From: Auriscalpium vulgare | Lineage: Eukaryota > Basidiomycota > Agaricomycetes > Russulales > Auriscalpiaceae | Length of the DNA stretch: 64,000 nt | NCBI GenBank assembly: GCA_019915015.1 | Contig: JAHBBC010000039.1 | Coordinates: 1 to 64,000, forward strand | Direction: 5' to 3' | In this document: positions 32,167-43,979 of the stretch, piece after piece | Layout: each line of letters begins with the position of its first letter | Position numbering within the stretch: the first letter of the stretch is position 1 | Program-made: the position numbers and the translations under genes | The notes under the pieces: generated by a model | Databases searched by the model: none | Seen by the model: only the letters and a program-made list of their open reading frames with translations | Told to the model about the DNA's origin: nothing

Positions 32167-32882
32167 CGGAGAGAGAACGAGGGCAGACGCTGCAATTTGA
32201 TTTTGGATTCGCGGAGGAAGTATAGTACGTATACGCTCTTATAGACTTTGACCATTAATATGAAGCTGCTTCCCAGTAACAACGAAGGCAGGAAACGAGG
32301 GCTACGCCGCCCGGCTTCGCCCGACGATACTTGGAACGCCGATTTTAGCTTGCTATTATACGTATACGCTCTAGGATTTAAGCTTTCATGATCATCGATC
32401 AAGTTTCATCGGCCCAGTAATAACGAAGGCTAAAAACGACGTCATCGCCTGGTTTCACCTGACGAAACCCGCGTGCCAGAGCTAGGCATGTCAAGTATTC
32501 TTTATCGTACGGTTCCAGTTTCGGATGTACGTCAAAAGCTTTCCAGACCGCCGCATAGTCAACATGCCACACCCAAACTATGTTTCTAGAAAACTCGCTC
32601 GAGATATCCCAGAAGGGTAGATTTTTCAAGGCCATGTCGTGGTACGCTTAAGTTGTGCAACCTATCAAGATTCAACATCTTGTCATAGCCCGTATCGTCA
32701 ACTAAGGAATGCTCTGTCAAAGGTGCTGGCATCACGATTCTCCTGGCAACGACGTAGTGTTCGGCCACTGGGCTGGTTCAGCGAGTCTATATCAACTGAC
32801 TGCCATCGGGCCGATACCAGCTGACGAAACGCACCAAACCTGAGTAACGGCACCTTTTACCCGTCGAAACGTGAAGCACTGT
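32167..32882. other. Spacer with an internal imperfect duplication
   Basis: Two related stretches, about 32270-32345 and 32410-32480, share CCCAGTAA(C/T)AACGAAGGC and a similar downstream run. A minus-strand frame at 32399-32635 (MALKNLPFWDISSEF start) has no recognised motif. The right end contains a TATCAAG...CGTAGTG segment resembling part of 30980-31060. Confidence 0.35.
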
Positions 32883-34083
32883 TCATGGGCCCTTCCTCTC
32901 CCGTATCTTACTCTTCTGCTTCGCTGTTTCCGCCTCTCTCCGCACCGCCTCGCCTTCCTCCCTCCATTGCTTCCGCTCAAACGCATCCCAGTCTTCGCGC
33001 GAGTCCACCCACCGTTCCTGGACGTCACGCACGTCGCTGCGCGTGCCCGCGAGCGCGCCTGCCGCGCTGGAGAACAGGCCGTAAGTGTTCGGGCGCTGGC
33101 TGCTCGGTGCATTAGGGTCGTTCACTGCTCCAGAGGGCGCTGCTGTGTTTGCGGGCGGCACGAAGACATAGCCCGTTGCACGGTCGATGACGCGCGTGAG
33201 ATTCAGCATGGAGTGTTTGTCCTAGTTATCAGGGTCAAAATGAATGTGCAAAGTACTAGGTGTGACACGAGACGTGCCTCCACTGCTAGGGTTTCGAACC
33301 CAACTAGTCCAAAGTCCTCGATGAGTTCGCAAATCGCCATGTTCAGTGCGGCGAAGCGGGGTGTGGCGGATGAAAGGGCATTTTCGAGATAGGAAAGATC
33401 TTGCACTTCCGTATAGAAGTCCAGATTGAAGTCTTTGCAGCGCCGATGAGCAGGTACTAGTACCGGGATGTAGACGCCCATACCGAGGTCCCCGTATTGC
33501 TTGATAAGATCAACCTTGGAGAGCACGTTGACGTGCGGCAGCTCCAAATGTAGCATCGCGCGGAGCGAGAGAAGTAGGATTGAGATATATTTCGAAGCGT
33601 CTGTTACGTAGTGGGCGTCGCAGAGATGCACGGCGGCTAGCTGGACGAGCTGACGATCAGTCCACACGGATGAGATGCAGGCTTGCGTACCCGAAACCCG
33701 CTCTTTCCCAGCTTCTGCACGATGTTCTTCAGGCTGTGGTGGTTCGTGCTTAGCTCGACCTGGCCAGGCAGGTCAAAGAGCACGTAGGCGTCCTTTCCCA
33801 GCGCGGCCAGCCTTTCCTCCAGCCAGTCGTAGTTGGCTTCGAGATACTCCATGCAGTACAGCATGCCGCCGTTCGGCCCTAAGCTGTGCTCCTCCATAAC
33901 GGCGGAGAGGGTGATAAGTTCGGAGACATCGACGGCGCACGGGTACGGGATGTTGTCGTTGGCCGGGTCGAGATTGACGACGGCAATGGGCCGGTTGAGT
34001 GCGGAGAAGAGCTGGTGTTTGCCATAGCAATAGGTTGACTTGCCACTCCCTGGTGCACCGACAACGATCTCGCCGAACGGCAT
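32883..34083 (-). CDS. GPN2: GPN-loop GTPase 2
   Basis: GPN2 is a cytosolic GTPase needed for assembly and nuclear import of RNA polymerases II and III. The minus-strand exons are 33691-34083, 33484-33649, 33278-33432 and 32883-33221, giving 350 codons. Landmarks are the P-loop GAPGSGKST (9-17), NLDPAND, the Gly-Pro-Asn loop at 69-71, DLPGQVELSTNH, LPHVNVLSKVDL and a C-terminal DKHSMLNLTRVIDRATGYVF. A charged tail follows. The ATG at 34083 directly precedes PFGEIVVGAPG, as in other family members. The last intron appears to use a GC donor (GAG|GCACGT...CTAG|GAC), since only that joins LAVE to DKHS as expected. The gene is divergent from DBP7. Confidence 0.9.
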
Positions 34084-34253
34084 GAGCAGAAGCGGTTGTA
34101 GCGCGAGCGACTCGACGCAGAATATCGACCTGGATGACAAATGCGGGAGAGCCTCGGTGTCCCCCGATCGGGAAGGAGACCTGCCATTTACGGTTTTCCG
34201 GAGACCTTGCTCTGCTTTTGCATTTTCTGCAGATTTTCTGCCATAGCCGAACA
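34084..34253. promoter_or_regulatory. Shared divergent promoter of GPN2 and DBP7
   Basis: Only 170 bp separate the two start codons, so both transcripts must begin within or just beside this segment. No clear TATA box is visible. Confidence 0.55.
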
Positions 34254-36881
34254 ATGGACGACGACGGCCTCGTTCTGAATCTTGTCGATGACACGGCGTC
34301 GGCTTCACGCGCTGGAGCTGGCAAGAAAGGTGGAAGATGGACAGACAGGTGCGTAGCATGTCCTCCTGGCATTCTGTTCTACAACGACCGTGCATAGGTT
34401 GAAGGCGAAACGAGTAGAGAAGCGCAAAGTGCGGCATTCAGAGCCTAGTTCGCACTCTCGCGATCCCGCAACGCCCGCCGAGCGACCCGCAAAACGGCTT
34501 CGCACCGACGCTGAACCGCGGTCTGTACCACAACCATCTTCTCAACCCAAACCCCGCCTACATACACAAGTCATCTCATCGCTGTTCTCCTACAACCCGA
34601 AGATTGAGAAGTCTGTGCCATCATCCACCCCCTCAAAGCTCGCAAAACCGAGCAATGCGCCTCTCACCGATTCGTCCACTTTTGCGGGCTTGGGCTTGGA
34701 TCCCCTCATCACCGCGCATCTGAACACCAAAATGAACATCCTCAAGCCAACTTCAATCCAACGCGCAGCGCTCCCCGCCCTTCTCACACCCAGTGACCCC
34801 AGCTCATCGCGAGATGCATTTATACAGTCCCAGACCGGCTCAGGAAAGACGCTCTCCTACCTCCTCCCTATCATCCAAGACCTCCTTCCCCTCAGCTCGC
34901 AATCCTACATTGACCGCTCTATTGGCACGCTTGCCGTCATCATTGCGCCAACACGCGAGCTGGCAAAACAGATCTACGATGTCCTGGAGCACCTACTAAA
35001 GCTGCGCCTCCGTCCGCACGACGAAACCCCCGAGGACGCGGATGTGGACGCGGAAGATGGGACTGCCTCCGGGCGTCTCACGCGCTGGCTGGTTCCCGGC
35101 CTGCTCACCGGCGGCGCGACACGCACGCACGAAAAGGCGCGCCTGCGCAAGGGCGTGCCGATCCTCGTTTCGACGCCGGGCCGGTTGCTCGACCACCTGC
35201 AGAACACGTCATCGTTCAACGTGGGGAAGTGCCGCTGGCTTGTGCTCGACGAGGCAGACAGGCTGATGGAGCTCGGCTTCGCGGATACCGTCAAGGGCAT
35301 CCTCGCGGGGCTCGATGGGCGCCGCAAGCTCGCGATGCAGGCTGTGCGGGAGGGACACAGTATCGAGGTCGGCGGGTGGGACTGGGACGTGCGTCGGAGG
35401 ACCGTTCTGTGCTCGGCGACCATGCGGGACGATGTGCAGGTGCTGGCGGGCACGACGCTGCGCGAGCCCATCATGATCAAGGCGACGGAGGCCGATTTGC
35501 CCGCTGCTATCCTTGCTGACGGGACACTCGCCGTGCCCGCCGCGAACGAGAAGTTCACACCGCCCTCGCAGCTCTCCCAGAAGTTCGTGGTCGTGCCGTT
35601 GAAGCTGCGCCTAGTAACTCTAGTCGCATTACTTCGGTCTCTGCTGTCTCAGGCCCCTAGCAAGCGCAGCTCGAAGATCATCGTTTTCCTCAGCTGCACA
35701 GACTCCGTCGACTTTCATTGGCGCCTTCTAGGCGGCTCAGCGATGGACGGAGGCGACGGCGACGGCGACGTCGCATCAGACTCAGACGGGGCCAGCTCAG
35801 ACGCCGACGGCGAAGACAAACCCGCCGCCGTCGGAACGGACAAGGTCGAAGTCAAATCCCAACTACTCCCGAACGCGTCCATCTTCCGGCTCCACGGCTC
35901 CCTCCCGCTCGCCACACGCCTCTCCTCCTTGCGCGCATTCTCCGCTGTGCCCAAGGCCGCGAGCGTGCCCACCGCGTCGATCCTGCTCTGCACATCCGTC
36001 GCGTCGCGCGGCCTCGACCTCCCGCTCGTGCGCGCCGTCGTGCAGTACGACCTCCCGACGGAGGGCGGCGCGACTGAGTACGTGCACCGCGTCGGCCGTA
36101 CGGCGCGCGCGGGCAAGGGTGGCGAGGCGTGGAGCATCGTCGCGCCGAGCGAGGCCGCGTGGGTAAAATGGGTCGAAGGGAAGATGCTCGGGAAGGTGGA
36201 AGGCGCGGAGCCGGTGGCCGAGACGGAGGGGGACAAAGCGATCCGGCTGCAGGGCGTGGACGTCAACGACGTTCTGAAAAGCGGATTTGGTGGGAAAGGC
36301 GGTGAGTATGAGGAGCGCGCGACGGACGTGCAGCTGGCATTTGAGCGCTGGTGCCTGCAGGGCAAGGAGGTATGTGCTCGTTACGAACTGTGTCGTTCGT
36401 ACGTTCATAGCCGTTCTTCACGTTGTAGAACGCCGAACTCGCACGAAAAGCGTTTGCCTCGCACATGCGCGCGTACGCAACGCATCCGTCGGACGAGAAG
36501 CACCTCTTCCACATACGCCACCTACACATCGGACATCTGGCTAAAGCGTTCGCGCTCCGCGAGGCGCCTAGCTCACTTAAATCGCATTCTGCGTCTTCGA
36601 AACCTAAGGACAAGACAAAGGCCAAGACGAAGTTCAGGGCAGACAAGGATATAGGCGCGGTGCCTGCTTCGAAGGTGAAGCCCCGCGCCGGCACGAAGGG
36701 GCGTCGTCCGGATGACGACGATGGCAGCGAGGATGAGGCGGAGGCGGAGAGGAGAATGAGAGAGGCCGTGCGCAAGCAAGGAAAGCTTGTGAGGAAGGGT
36801 GGCGTGATGATGAGTTCGGGCGCAGCAGAGTTCCAGCTGGCATCAGGCTATGACCTCGAGAAGATGGTTGGGCGGACCTGA
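34254..36881 (+). CDS. DBP7: ATP-dependent RNA helicase DBP7 (DEAD box)
   Basis: DBP7 (DDX31) is a nucleolar DEAD-box helicase in 60S ribosome assembly. Exons 34254-34348, 34398-36369 and 36429-36881 join to 839 codons. It opens with [11 protein letters not shown], a typical DBP7 N-terminus, followed by a basic stretch ([13 protein letters not shown]). Helicase motifs in order are KPTSIQ (Q motif), QTGSGKT at about 175, [19 protein letters not shown] at about 315, CSAT at about 370, the FRLHGSL region, [11 protein letters not shown] and [10 protein letters not shown] at about 594. Acidic inserts lie between motifs ([10 protein letters not shown] and a [11 protein letters not shown] region), and the C-terminal region is basic ([18 protein letters not shown]). 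No damage is seen. Confidence 0.92.
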
Positions 36882-37118
36882 GTTGACAATTACAGTCAAA
36901 CTTGACGATGACCACGATGCGAATGGGACAACACGGTTCCTTGCGGGCAACTATATCCCTTGTGTTATCTTCGTTGCAGTGCCTGAACATGTTGCGGCGG
37001 CGACGGCGTACAAGAAACAAGGTTCGTGGGTTTGTATCGCCTCATCACGTGGCCGGAAAATGTGGCACTCACAATAGACGGTGATCGTGGCCCGGCGGCT
37101 ATCACTGTTGCAGCACAG

Positions 37119-37126
37119 TATAAAAG
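37119..37126 (+). promoter_or_regulatory. TATA box of the 37.3 kb gene
   Basis: TATAAAAG lies 144 bp before the ATG of the single-exon gene at 37263. Confidence 0.5.
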
Positions 37127-37262
37127 GTCCTAGCTACCTCAGTCGATAGGCGCACTTCCTCGCTGTTGCCACGCACTTCTTGCTACTTTCTGCCACTCTT
37201 CACGGTATTACCCACACCTTCTGACGCGATGTCCTCGTATTGATACTTTTGGGCTTAGATAA

Positions 37263-38126
37263 ATGGACTCTGCGCCTGGCAAAGCAGTCCAAGACTTGAT
37301 TTTCTCCGCCGAACTTTCGAAAGCCTTTCACTTACTTGCGCTTGAGGAATTGTTCAAGACCCGGCCCGATTGCCGCGATAGCATTCACTCCCTCGTGCTA
37401 CGTGGATCTATCCTGGAAGCCTCCGCCTTACACCTCGCTGACAATGATTGGCCACTTTCAAGCGGGGTCACCGACGTTTGTAGGACGGACGGAGTACGCA
37501 TATACGAGAATGCCGATATGAACCAAATCACAACCGTCCTCGAACAGGCGTCGACCCTGCCCAACGTGAAGACATTAATATTGATATCCTCGGCGAATTC
37601 GACTCCGCCGGACGATGTCGCCACGATACAGTTCACTTCTTTCGAGCACTTGATCGTCGTTGGCGCGACTGCCTTACCCTATCCCCTTGCTGTCGCCAAT
37701 CTGCATTTCGTGCGCTTTTGGCCTGATATCCCGACGGCCGGGCTGGAATATCCGAAGATCCAAGTGCCCAATACTTTCGGCATTACCGAGCTTTCTATTG
37801 AGCTACTTAACTCCACAACGACATGGCAGCGGTTCAGATTCATCGCGACTTGCGTCCCTCCGAGTCACGCGAAGGGTTCGCTACGTTTGAACACAATGAA
37901 GATCACCTACGACATCTTTGTGGACGCCACCGAGACTCCCACCTTGTCTTTTGTAGGAAAGCTCTTGAATACTTTCCTTGCCGAGTTGAAGCAAAAGCCG
38001 TCTGTCCGCACCCTGGCACTCTCGGATAATTTGTGGAAATTTCGCTCCGACCTTATTAGCCTCCTTCCATTTCCGAACGAAGTCCATACTATTTGGAGGG
38101 AAAGTAGGGAACATGTGTTAGTCTGA
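37263..38126 (+). CDS. Hypothetical single-exon protein, 287 aa
   Basis: An open frame from MDSAPGKAVQDLIFS to HVLV with a TATA box upstream. The regular pattern of hydrophobic residues (NVKTLILISSANS, FEHLIVVGATALPYP, ITELSIELLNSTT, VRTLALSDNLW) resembles the repeat-like C-terminal part of Agaricomycete F-box proteins. No F-box is visible at the N-terminus, so this is only an analogy. No membrane segment or signal peptide is present. Confidence 0.6.
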   Translation: MDSAPGKAVQDLIFSAELSKAFHLLALEELFKTRPDCRDSIHSLVLRGSILEASALHLADNDWPLSSGVTDVCRTDGVRIYENADMNQITTVLEQASTLPNVKTLILISSANSTPPDDVATIQFTSFEHLIVVGATALPYPLAVANLHFVRFWPDIPTAGLEYPKIQVPNTFGITELSIELLNSTTTWQRFRFIATCVPPSHAKGSLRLNTMKITYDIFVDATETPTLSFVGKLLNTFLAELKQKPSVRTLALSDNLWKFRSDLISLLPFPNEVHTIWRESREHVLV

Positions 38127-39231
38127 TGTAGTACATCGATGGCTTGTGCCCGATGATTTATCTACAAAAAACTGCGGGGCGCAGCACTCAGTTCAGAGTG
38201 GATGCCCAGTATATCCGGCCACGTATTCGCATAGCATATGCAAGCTACATATCTCAAGACCAGTGCCTTTGCATTCGTCGATCATAACCAAAGTCAACCG
38301 ACGCTGTGATCGAGTGTCAGGTTGCGTGGCGCTCCTTGGTTGGAAATCTGAGCGACTGCTTGTATGGAGATTCCATGAAAGAGGTTACTACTATCCCAGG
38401 GCGCATTGCAGGAAAATTGTCAGGAACAGTGCTATAGAGGCTAGCGGACCAGGGGCATGAGATATATGTAACGCGGTGAGGGTGCGCACTGCCTGCGGCA
38501 GATACTTACTCAAATCGAAGCAGGGCGCTCGTAGTATGCAGCATAGCCCACAGTGAGAACCTATATTGACAAAACAGTATGTCGAGGCCTTGGTGAGCTG
38601 ATCGAAGGAGCCCGCATACATGTGCTGTCAGGCAGTCGGCCAGAGACGGCGGTGGCAGACGCGGCAGATGGGCAGCAGTGTTGGGCACGAAGGGTGCACT
38701 TGTTATTCAATAAGCGGGCTACAGGAACGCGGTGTGAGGCTCGTAGGACCAGTTGTGCAGGAATGACATTGTCAGAAGAAACAGGTGGCTGATGCAGTGC
38801 GCATACTTGGAGCTTTGTCTGAGTATCACTAGAGACAAGTCTTTGGTCAGCTGAGCGATATGGTTCGCTTCGACGGCTTGAAGCTTGAGCTTGAGGTGCT
38901 TATTTGCAAGGGCTGGGAACGAGCAAGGACCGAGTATCGGAAGTCATTGGGGGAGTCGGTCCGAGTCGTGGACAAACCCACTCGGACTCTGGAGCTGCTG
39001 TTGTTGCCGGCTCCGACTCGTCTAGGCCCCGGCGCCGCCACACACGGCAACTCCCGCGTCTCTTCCCCCGAGTCGCCGAATCATTGCGACTGGATGCATA
39101 GTAGTCTGTATCTGAGTGCAGGGGTCGCACCGTAGTTGAACCTTCGGCGTTAGCACGGTGCACGTGATCTGATCAAACTCAATCAACAAGCGAGTTCCCC
39201 GCGCCGCGAGACGCGTCTCGTCCGCTCCTTC
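38127..39231. other. Intergenic region without supported gene
   Basis: Only short frames are present. The stretch 38930-39080 is rich in GACTCG/CGAGTC-type words on both strands, but I could not assign it to a known element. Confidence 0.4.
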
Positions 39232-41465
39232 ATGCCAGACAGCACGGCTCCGTCAAGCGGAGGCCGTAGTTCATTCAACCTTTTATCCGATGATGGCTTG
39301 CGCCTCGCTCGCGCGTTAGTGAGACCTCTGGTGCCATTCGACATCCATGACTACCAGCTCGAAGGAACCTGTGCTCTTGTCCAAGGTGCCGACCTTCTCG
39401 CCTGTCTACCCACTGGCAGCGGCAAAACCGCATTTTTCTTCCTTCCCATCCTCCTCTCCTCTGCCCTCAGCAAGTGCTCCGAGCTTCCCGAATCTCTGAG
39501 AGCACGATATCCGGCCGATGCAGCTCTCCTGGCTATTCTCCCGACAAATAGCCTTGAACTCGAGAAGGTGAATCGCACCACTGGCCCATCGTCGTCGAGT
39601 AAAGCCCACGAGCTGATGTAGGTGTTCGGCAGGAAAAAGAGCTACGGGAGCTGGGTGTGAGCGCTCTGGCAATTAATGCGGACACGCAGGCCAGGGCAAA
39701 GCAGCGCGGGGAAGACCTTTGGGCGACTGTGCAGCGGAAGCGCGTATCCGTCATTCTTCTTTCCCCCGAGCAGCTCGTTTCCAAAGGCTTTGAGCGCTTG
39801 ATCAATGATGAAGACTTCCTTCGCCGCCTGCGCTTCCTAGACATGGACGAAGTGCATCTCCTCGACTCATGGGGTGCAAACTTCCGCAAGGCATTCCTGC
39901 AGATTGGTTATGTCCGGGCTCGCCTGCCTGAGCATGTCCGTCTCGCGGCGCTCACGGCCACGTTATTGGATGGCGAGCGCAAGCGCCGGGTCCTGCGTTT
40001 TCTTGGACTGAAGACCGGTCAATTCCACGCTATTCACCGGTCGAATATGCGGTACGATATTCAGCCCCTCATTCGCACGCTCTCAGCCGGCCTCGGAGGA
40101 CGACGATTCCCTGACCTGGACTGGGTGCTGGCTCGAAAGCGCAAGACCATCATATTCTGCAAGACAATCATCCTCTCCTTTCGCGTGCTCATTTACTTAT
40201 GGCACCGCGCGCCCACCGTGCCGTCTCGCTCTGCACGTATACGCCTCTACAATTCGCTAAACTCGCCGACCTTCAACGCCGAGACCCAGCGGCTCATGCA
40301 ATCTCTCACCTCCGACCTCCAAATCATCATAGCAACAGCCACACTTACCCAGGGATCCAATTCACCGAACGTCGAAGACGTCATCATCCTGGGAGACCTG
40401 GAAGACCCAGACGACTTCACTCAGCAAATTGGCCGTGCCGGTCGTGACCGCCGCCTCGTTTCCGATGCTCGTGGGATCTTGTACATAACACCTGGCGCTC
40501 GTGAGGCCGCACGCGGTGTTCTGGGCCTGCCGTTAACGAAGAAGCCATCAGGATCAGCTCCGAAAATGCATCTCGGGGTCGCCCGACTCTTGCTCGCAAC
40601 GTGTCTGCGCGACGAACAAGACAGCCTCTACAACAATCCCATCGACGATCCCCCTTGTTCCTGCCAAACCTGCGCATCCAACCCTCCGCCATCCAAGACT
40701 GCACATTGTAACTGCTCAGGCTGCGCGCCGGACACGGGAGACATGCTCCCTCCCACGCTACAGTTCATTTCCGAAGACCCATCCGTATCGGCCACTGTGG
40801 AGGCTCAACTCAGCCGTGAAGCGCGGGAATCAGCTGAGCAGCAACTTGTTGCCTTTCGCTGGTCAGTCTGGAAAGCAGCTGACGAAGTTCGGCTCGGCCA
40901 TATTCCACCTGCGTCATTCCTGCGCGACTCCACGATTACCTCGTTGCTGGATAACCTTGCCTCCATCTCGTCCTTTGAGAAGATGATGGTTTGCGTCCAG
41001 GACGCGAGGTACTTGCGCGGTCATCACGTGCGACTGTGGGTGCTTCTGAGCGAGCTGCGGCAGTCGATGATGTCCGCACCTTCGGTGACGGATTCAGCGC
41101 GGGGCCACGCATCCGAGCAAAGGTATGTCTGCACTTTGTTGCATTCCGATTTGCTTGGCTCATAGTCATTGTACAGGAACCCGGCCGACCCACAATCGAC
41201 GATGGACGACGACCACGACCGTCAATCGAAGCCACGTCCTCGCGCTCGCATAGTACGACCCACGCGAACGTCTGCAGACACGGAAGGTCCATCTAATGAC
41301 AATGCGACCATCGCCAGCGCTGTGCTTCCACAACAGGAGGAATCAACGACGAAAGGGGTTTGGAACGACAGCGGCCAACTCGTGCTCCGGATCCCGCGAC
41401 TCCTGTTGTGCCCTCAGAGCCCCAACTCGAAACGTCATCGGTCGACCGTGGCCCCAGGATATTGA
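39232..41465 (+). CDS. RecQ-like DNA helicase
   Basis: Exon 1 is 39232-39567 and exon 2 is 39633-41122; a likely third exon runs from 41177 to a stop at 41465. Without the last intron the protein would instead end at 41165. Motifs are a YQLEGTCALVQGADLLACLP start, Walker A PTGSGKT (60-66), a DEVH box (about 185) in place of the usual DEAH, LTATLL, the motif V region ATATLTQGSNSPNV and QIGRAGRDRR (about 377). A Cys-rich cluster (CSCQTC...CNCSGC) follows, where RecQ enzymes carry a zinc-binding region. This is the short RecQ-like type that is expanded in Agaricomycetes. A DUF6532-like gene follows immediately. Confidence 0.75.
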
Positions 41466-42617
41466 CCTGGTCTTGGAAGACGACAGAAGCTTTGCGGGGC
41501 ACTCAAAACAGCAGCCGAGGGTGAAGAAACTCCTGACCCAGGCCTGCACCAAGTCGCTGCCCCAAGAGATGTTCTGGAAGCATCCCATTCCTGCGGGGCC
41601 GTATCGGTATGAACTTGCGCGGGCTGCGCTCCTCAAGGCCGCGCAGGACCTCGACGACGACGACTTGGCGCGGCGATTGACATTGGACAGGTCGTACACT
41701 GATAGCCTCAGTGAAGTGGTGAGCAGGCTCTGCCTTACGATCTGCCTTGCTGATTGTTCTGAGTGCGAAGGTCAAGGAACGCTTGAACAATATCCGCAGC
41801 GTCATGAAGGCCCGGGTGTCGACCCTGGCTGTCAGTGAGGGCTACGGTCTGAAGGCCTCCGACAAGGCGGAGCAACGGGCAGCTCTGGTGGCCAAGATAA
41901 CTACCAAGCCAAATTACTTGTTCATCTTGCCGAAGGACCCAAAGGTGCGTCGTACTCGGCCGTCCCGTGAGATATGGCGATTGACGATGGGATGTTTGCA
42001 GACTGGCTGCGTCTCAAAGAGCGAGCCGTTTTGCCACCCCATCATTATTGAGGCGATCTCATCCATCTTCTTCGGGCCCAAAGCCCTCCACACCTTCCCA
42101 GATGACGCGTTCCTGGTCGACGTAGACCCTGCCAACGAGACGGAGGACTCGGACTCGGAAGGTCAGCAGCACGAGCTGCCACCACCCATGATCGCCTACG
42201 TCGCAGCTTTGGTTCGTGCCAGTGGCGGCGTGACCTTGGTGTCACTACTCCTGATGCTGTCTCGCTGACTTTGATTCTGCAGGTGTGGTCAGTGCTCAAG
42301 CAATGGCAGCTAGGCACCTTCAGCAAGGACAGCGTTTCTGGCGACAGCATCGCGGCGGTGTACGAAGATCTCATAGCAACTTTCTCTCAAGGGCGAGAGC
42401 AAAATCCGACTGGCTATCACGCCACAATGACGTACATCTATCTTGCTGTCAGGTGTGTGTCTGTGGCCTGTATCGTGCATGATTCTGAGGTCTGTCTAGG
42501 GGGTTACTGATCCCTGAAGGCGGTGAAGACCCCGCTGTGCAGGTCCCAGGGGTGGCGAGCGCTGCTGTGGACTTTGCATCTATGGGCTCATCACTGAAGT
42601 TCCGTCGTCATGGATGA
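41296..42617 (+). CDS. DUF6532-like protein
   Basis: Clear exons are the first one ending at 41718, then 41771-41944, 42002-42211, 42283-42452 and 42500-42617. The conserved region runs from YELARAALLKA through PNYLFILPKDPK, CHPIIIEAISSIFFGPKALH and VWSVLKQWQLGTFSKDS to YEDLIAT. The HPII...I...FFGPKA block followed by a W-rich segment is the pattern I associate with DUF6532 of Agaricomycetes. The start is uncertain: ATG 41296 is in frame, but ATG 41202 in the overlapping frame, or splicing from the helicase exon, is possible. Function unknown. Confidence 0.55.
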
Positions 42618-42689
42618 AGACTCACTGTGTATCATGTGCCTCAGGTGAGCATCGACGGGTTGCATTGCGGAATTTTGAGCTGAGGACTC

Positions 42690-43040
42690 TCTGGATGTGT
42701 CTAGGTCTAGGCCATTGGTATGTCGGGGCAGGTGCCTGCCCGCTGTTTTTATTATATGCATATGTCCCCATTGTCCCCTAATTATGCCTAATTATGCCTA
42801 ATGTTATGATATGTGGTGCCCATGAATTATGGCTAATTAGGTGGCTGAGTACCTGAGCTGCCAGATGTGATTACCAACTGTTAGGTATAGGTTAGTACTA
42901 AATGGCACTAAATGGTACTACACTTAGGGGGGGGCTAAGGTAATCCTAATCATAATGTGACATTGGGGGACATTGTACTAAATGGTACTACTTAGCCATA
43001 AATTATGGGGGGAGGGTTTTCCAGATGTAGTCATATGCCA
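42690..43040. repeat. A+T-rich insertion-like segment with short tandem repeats
   Basis: Contains CCTAATTATG units in tandem at about 42777-42802 and repeated (G/C)(T/C)ACTAAATGG units at about 42895-42920 and 42974-42991. It ends where the oxidase fragment begins. No coding content. Confidence 0.45.
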
Positions 43041-43064
43041 ATGGGGACTGATTCATTATACTCC

Positions 43065-43866
43065 TAGATTGACACTCGGCGGCGGCTTCGGCTATCTTAC
43101 TGGGCAATACGGGCTCGTTATTGGTCATCTCATCCAGGCCACAGTTGTCATAGCCTCCGGTGAAAAGCTCATCGCATCCGTCTCCCAGAACACCCATATT
43201 TTCTGGGCCATTTGCAGAGGCGGGTCTAATTTCGGTGTGATCACCGAGTTTGTGTTCCAGCTGCACGCCCAGTCGCGATGGTATTCGCGGACTTTCTCGT
43301 CCTTGCACCACCGGCGATGGAGGACGTGATGCAGATCAGAGAGGCTAAATTTGACGAAGGCATGTTGGTGAAGGAAACCGCGCAGTTGTAGTCACCCTCG
43401 GTCCCGGAGGACAGGTGAGGCCACTACGATAGGTTGTACTGATCACACTTGAATCCAGTCATGTGTCATGCTCTTGCTGTTCGACAACAGGACTGAGGAA
43501 GAGGGTAGGGAGCATTTCAAGCCGTTCCTCGAGCTCAGTAAGCAGCGACCATCTTCGAGTCTCTTGCGAGACTGACTGATCTGTTTCGCAGAACACATTG
43601 TTGCGGACATGTGCAGGGCCATGCCGTACGATGAGGTAAACGCGCTACAGGTATGCACTTGTGCCTGTATGTTTTGGCATCAACTGACCTTGCTTTGCGT
43701 CGAAACAGATAGGATGAGTGGGTACCGCACGGCGGGAATTATCATCTTAAATCTGTGTCCTTGCTGCGTCCCGTCGGCCAGGATAGCCATTCAAATCCGC
43801 GACGCAGTCTACGAGGTGGCAAAAGCGAACCCGGACATCCACTTTGACTACATTTTTGAGCCCTGA
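43065..43866 (+). pseudogene. FAD-linked oxidase (berberine-bridge-like), truncated
   Basis: The reading frame suddenly becomes recognisable at LTLGGGFGYLTGQYGLVIGH, followed by LIQATVVIASGEKL, HIFWAICRGGSNFGVITEFV and, in later exons, VMLLLFDNRTEEEGREHFKP and HIVADMCRAMPYDEVNALQ. This is the central part of a BBE-like FAD-linked oxidoreductase (FAD_binding_4 fold). The N-terminal FAD-attachment region is missing. Stops interrupt the stretch 43310-43440, and the C-terminal substrate domain is rudimentary (VYEVAKANPDIHFDYIFEP end). Confidence 0.65.
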
Positions 43867-43979
43867 TTCCTCGTCAAGGTATTTAGCATGCCACCCGAGA
43901 CCTCGGCGTTCAACAGAACCAGGGAGCGGTCCACCGTGGCATCAATAAAGTACAATAACAACATGCCGGATTTGCTGCA

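Noticed and set aside
34084..34437. N-terminal extension of GPN2 upstream of 34083
   Set aside because: The frame stays open, but it runs through the DBP7 first exon region and the conserved protein starts at the Met just before PFGEIVVGAPG.
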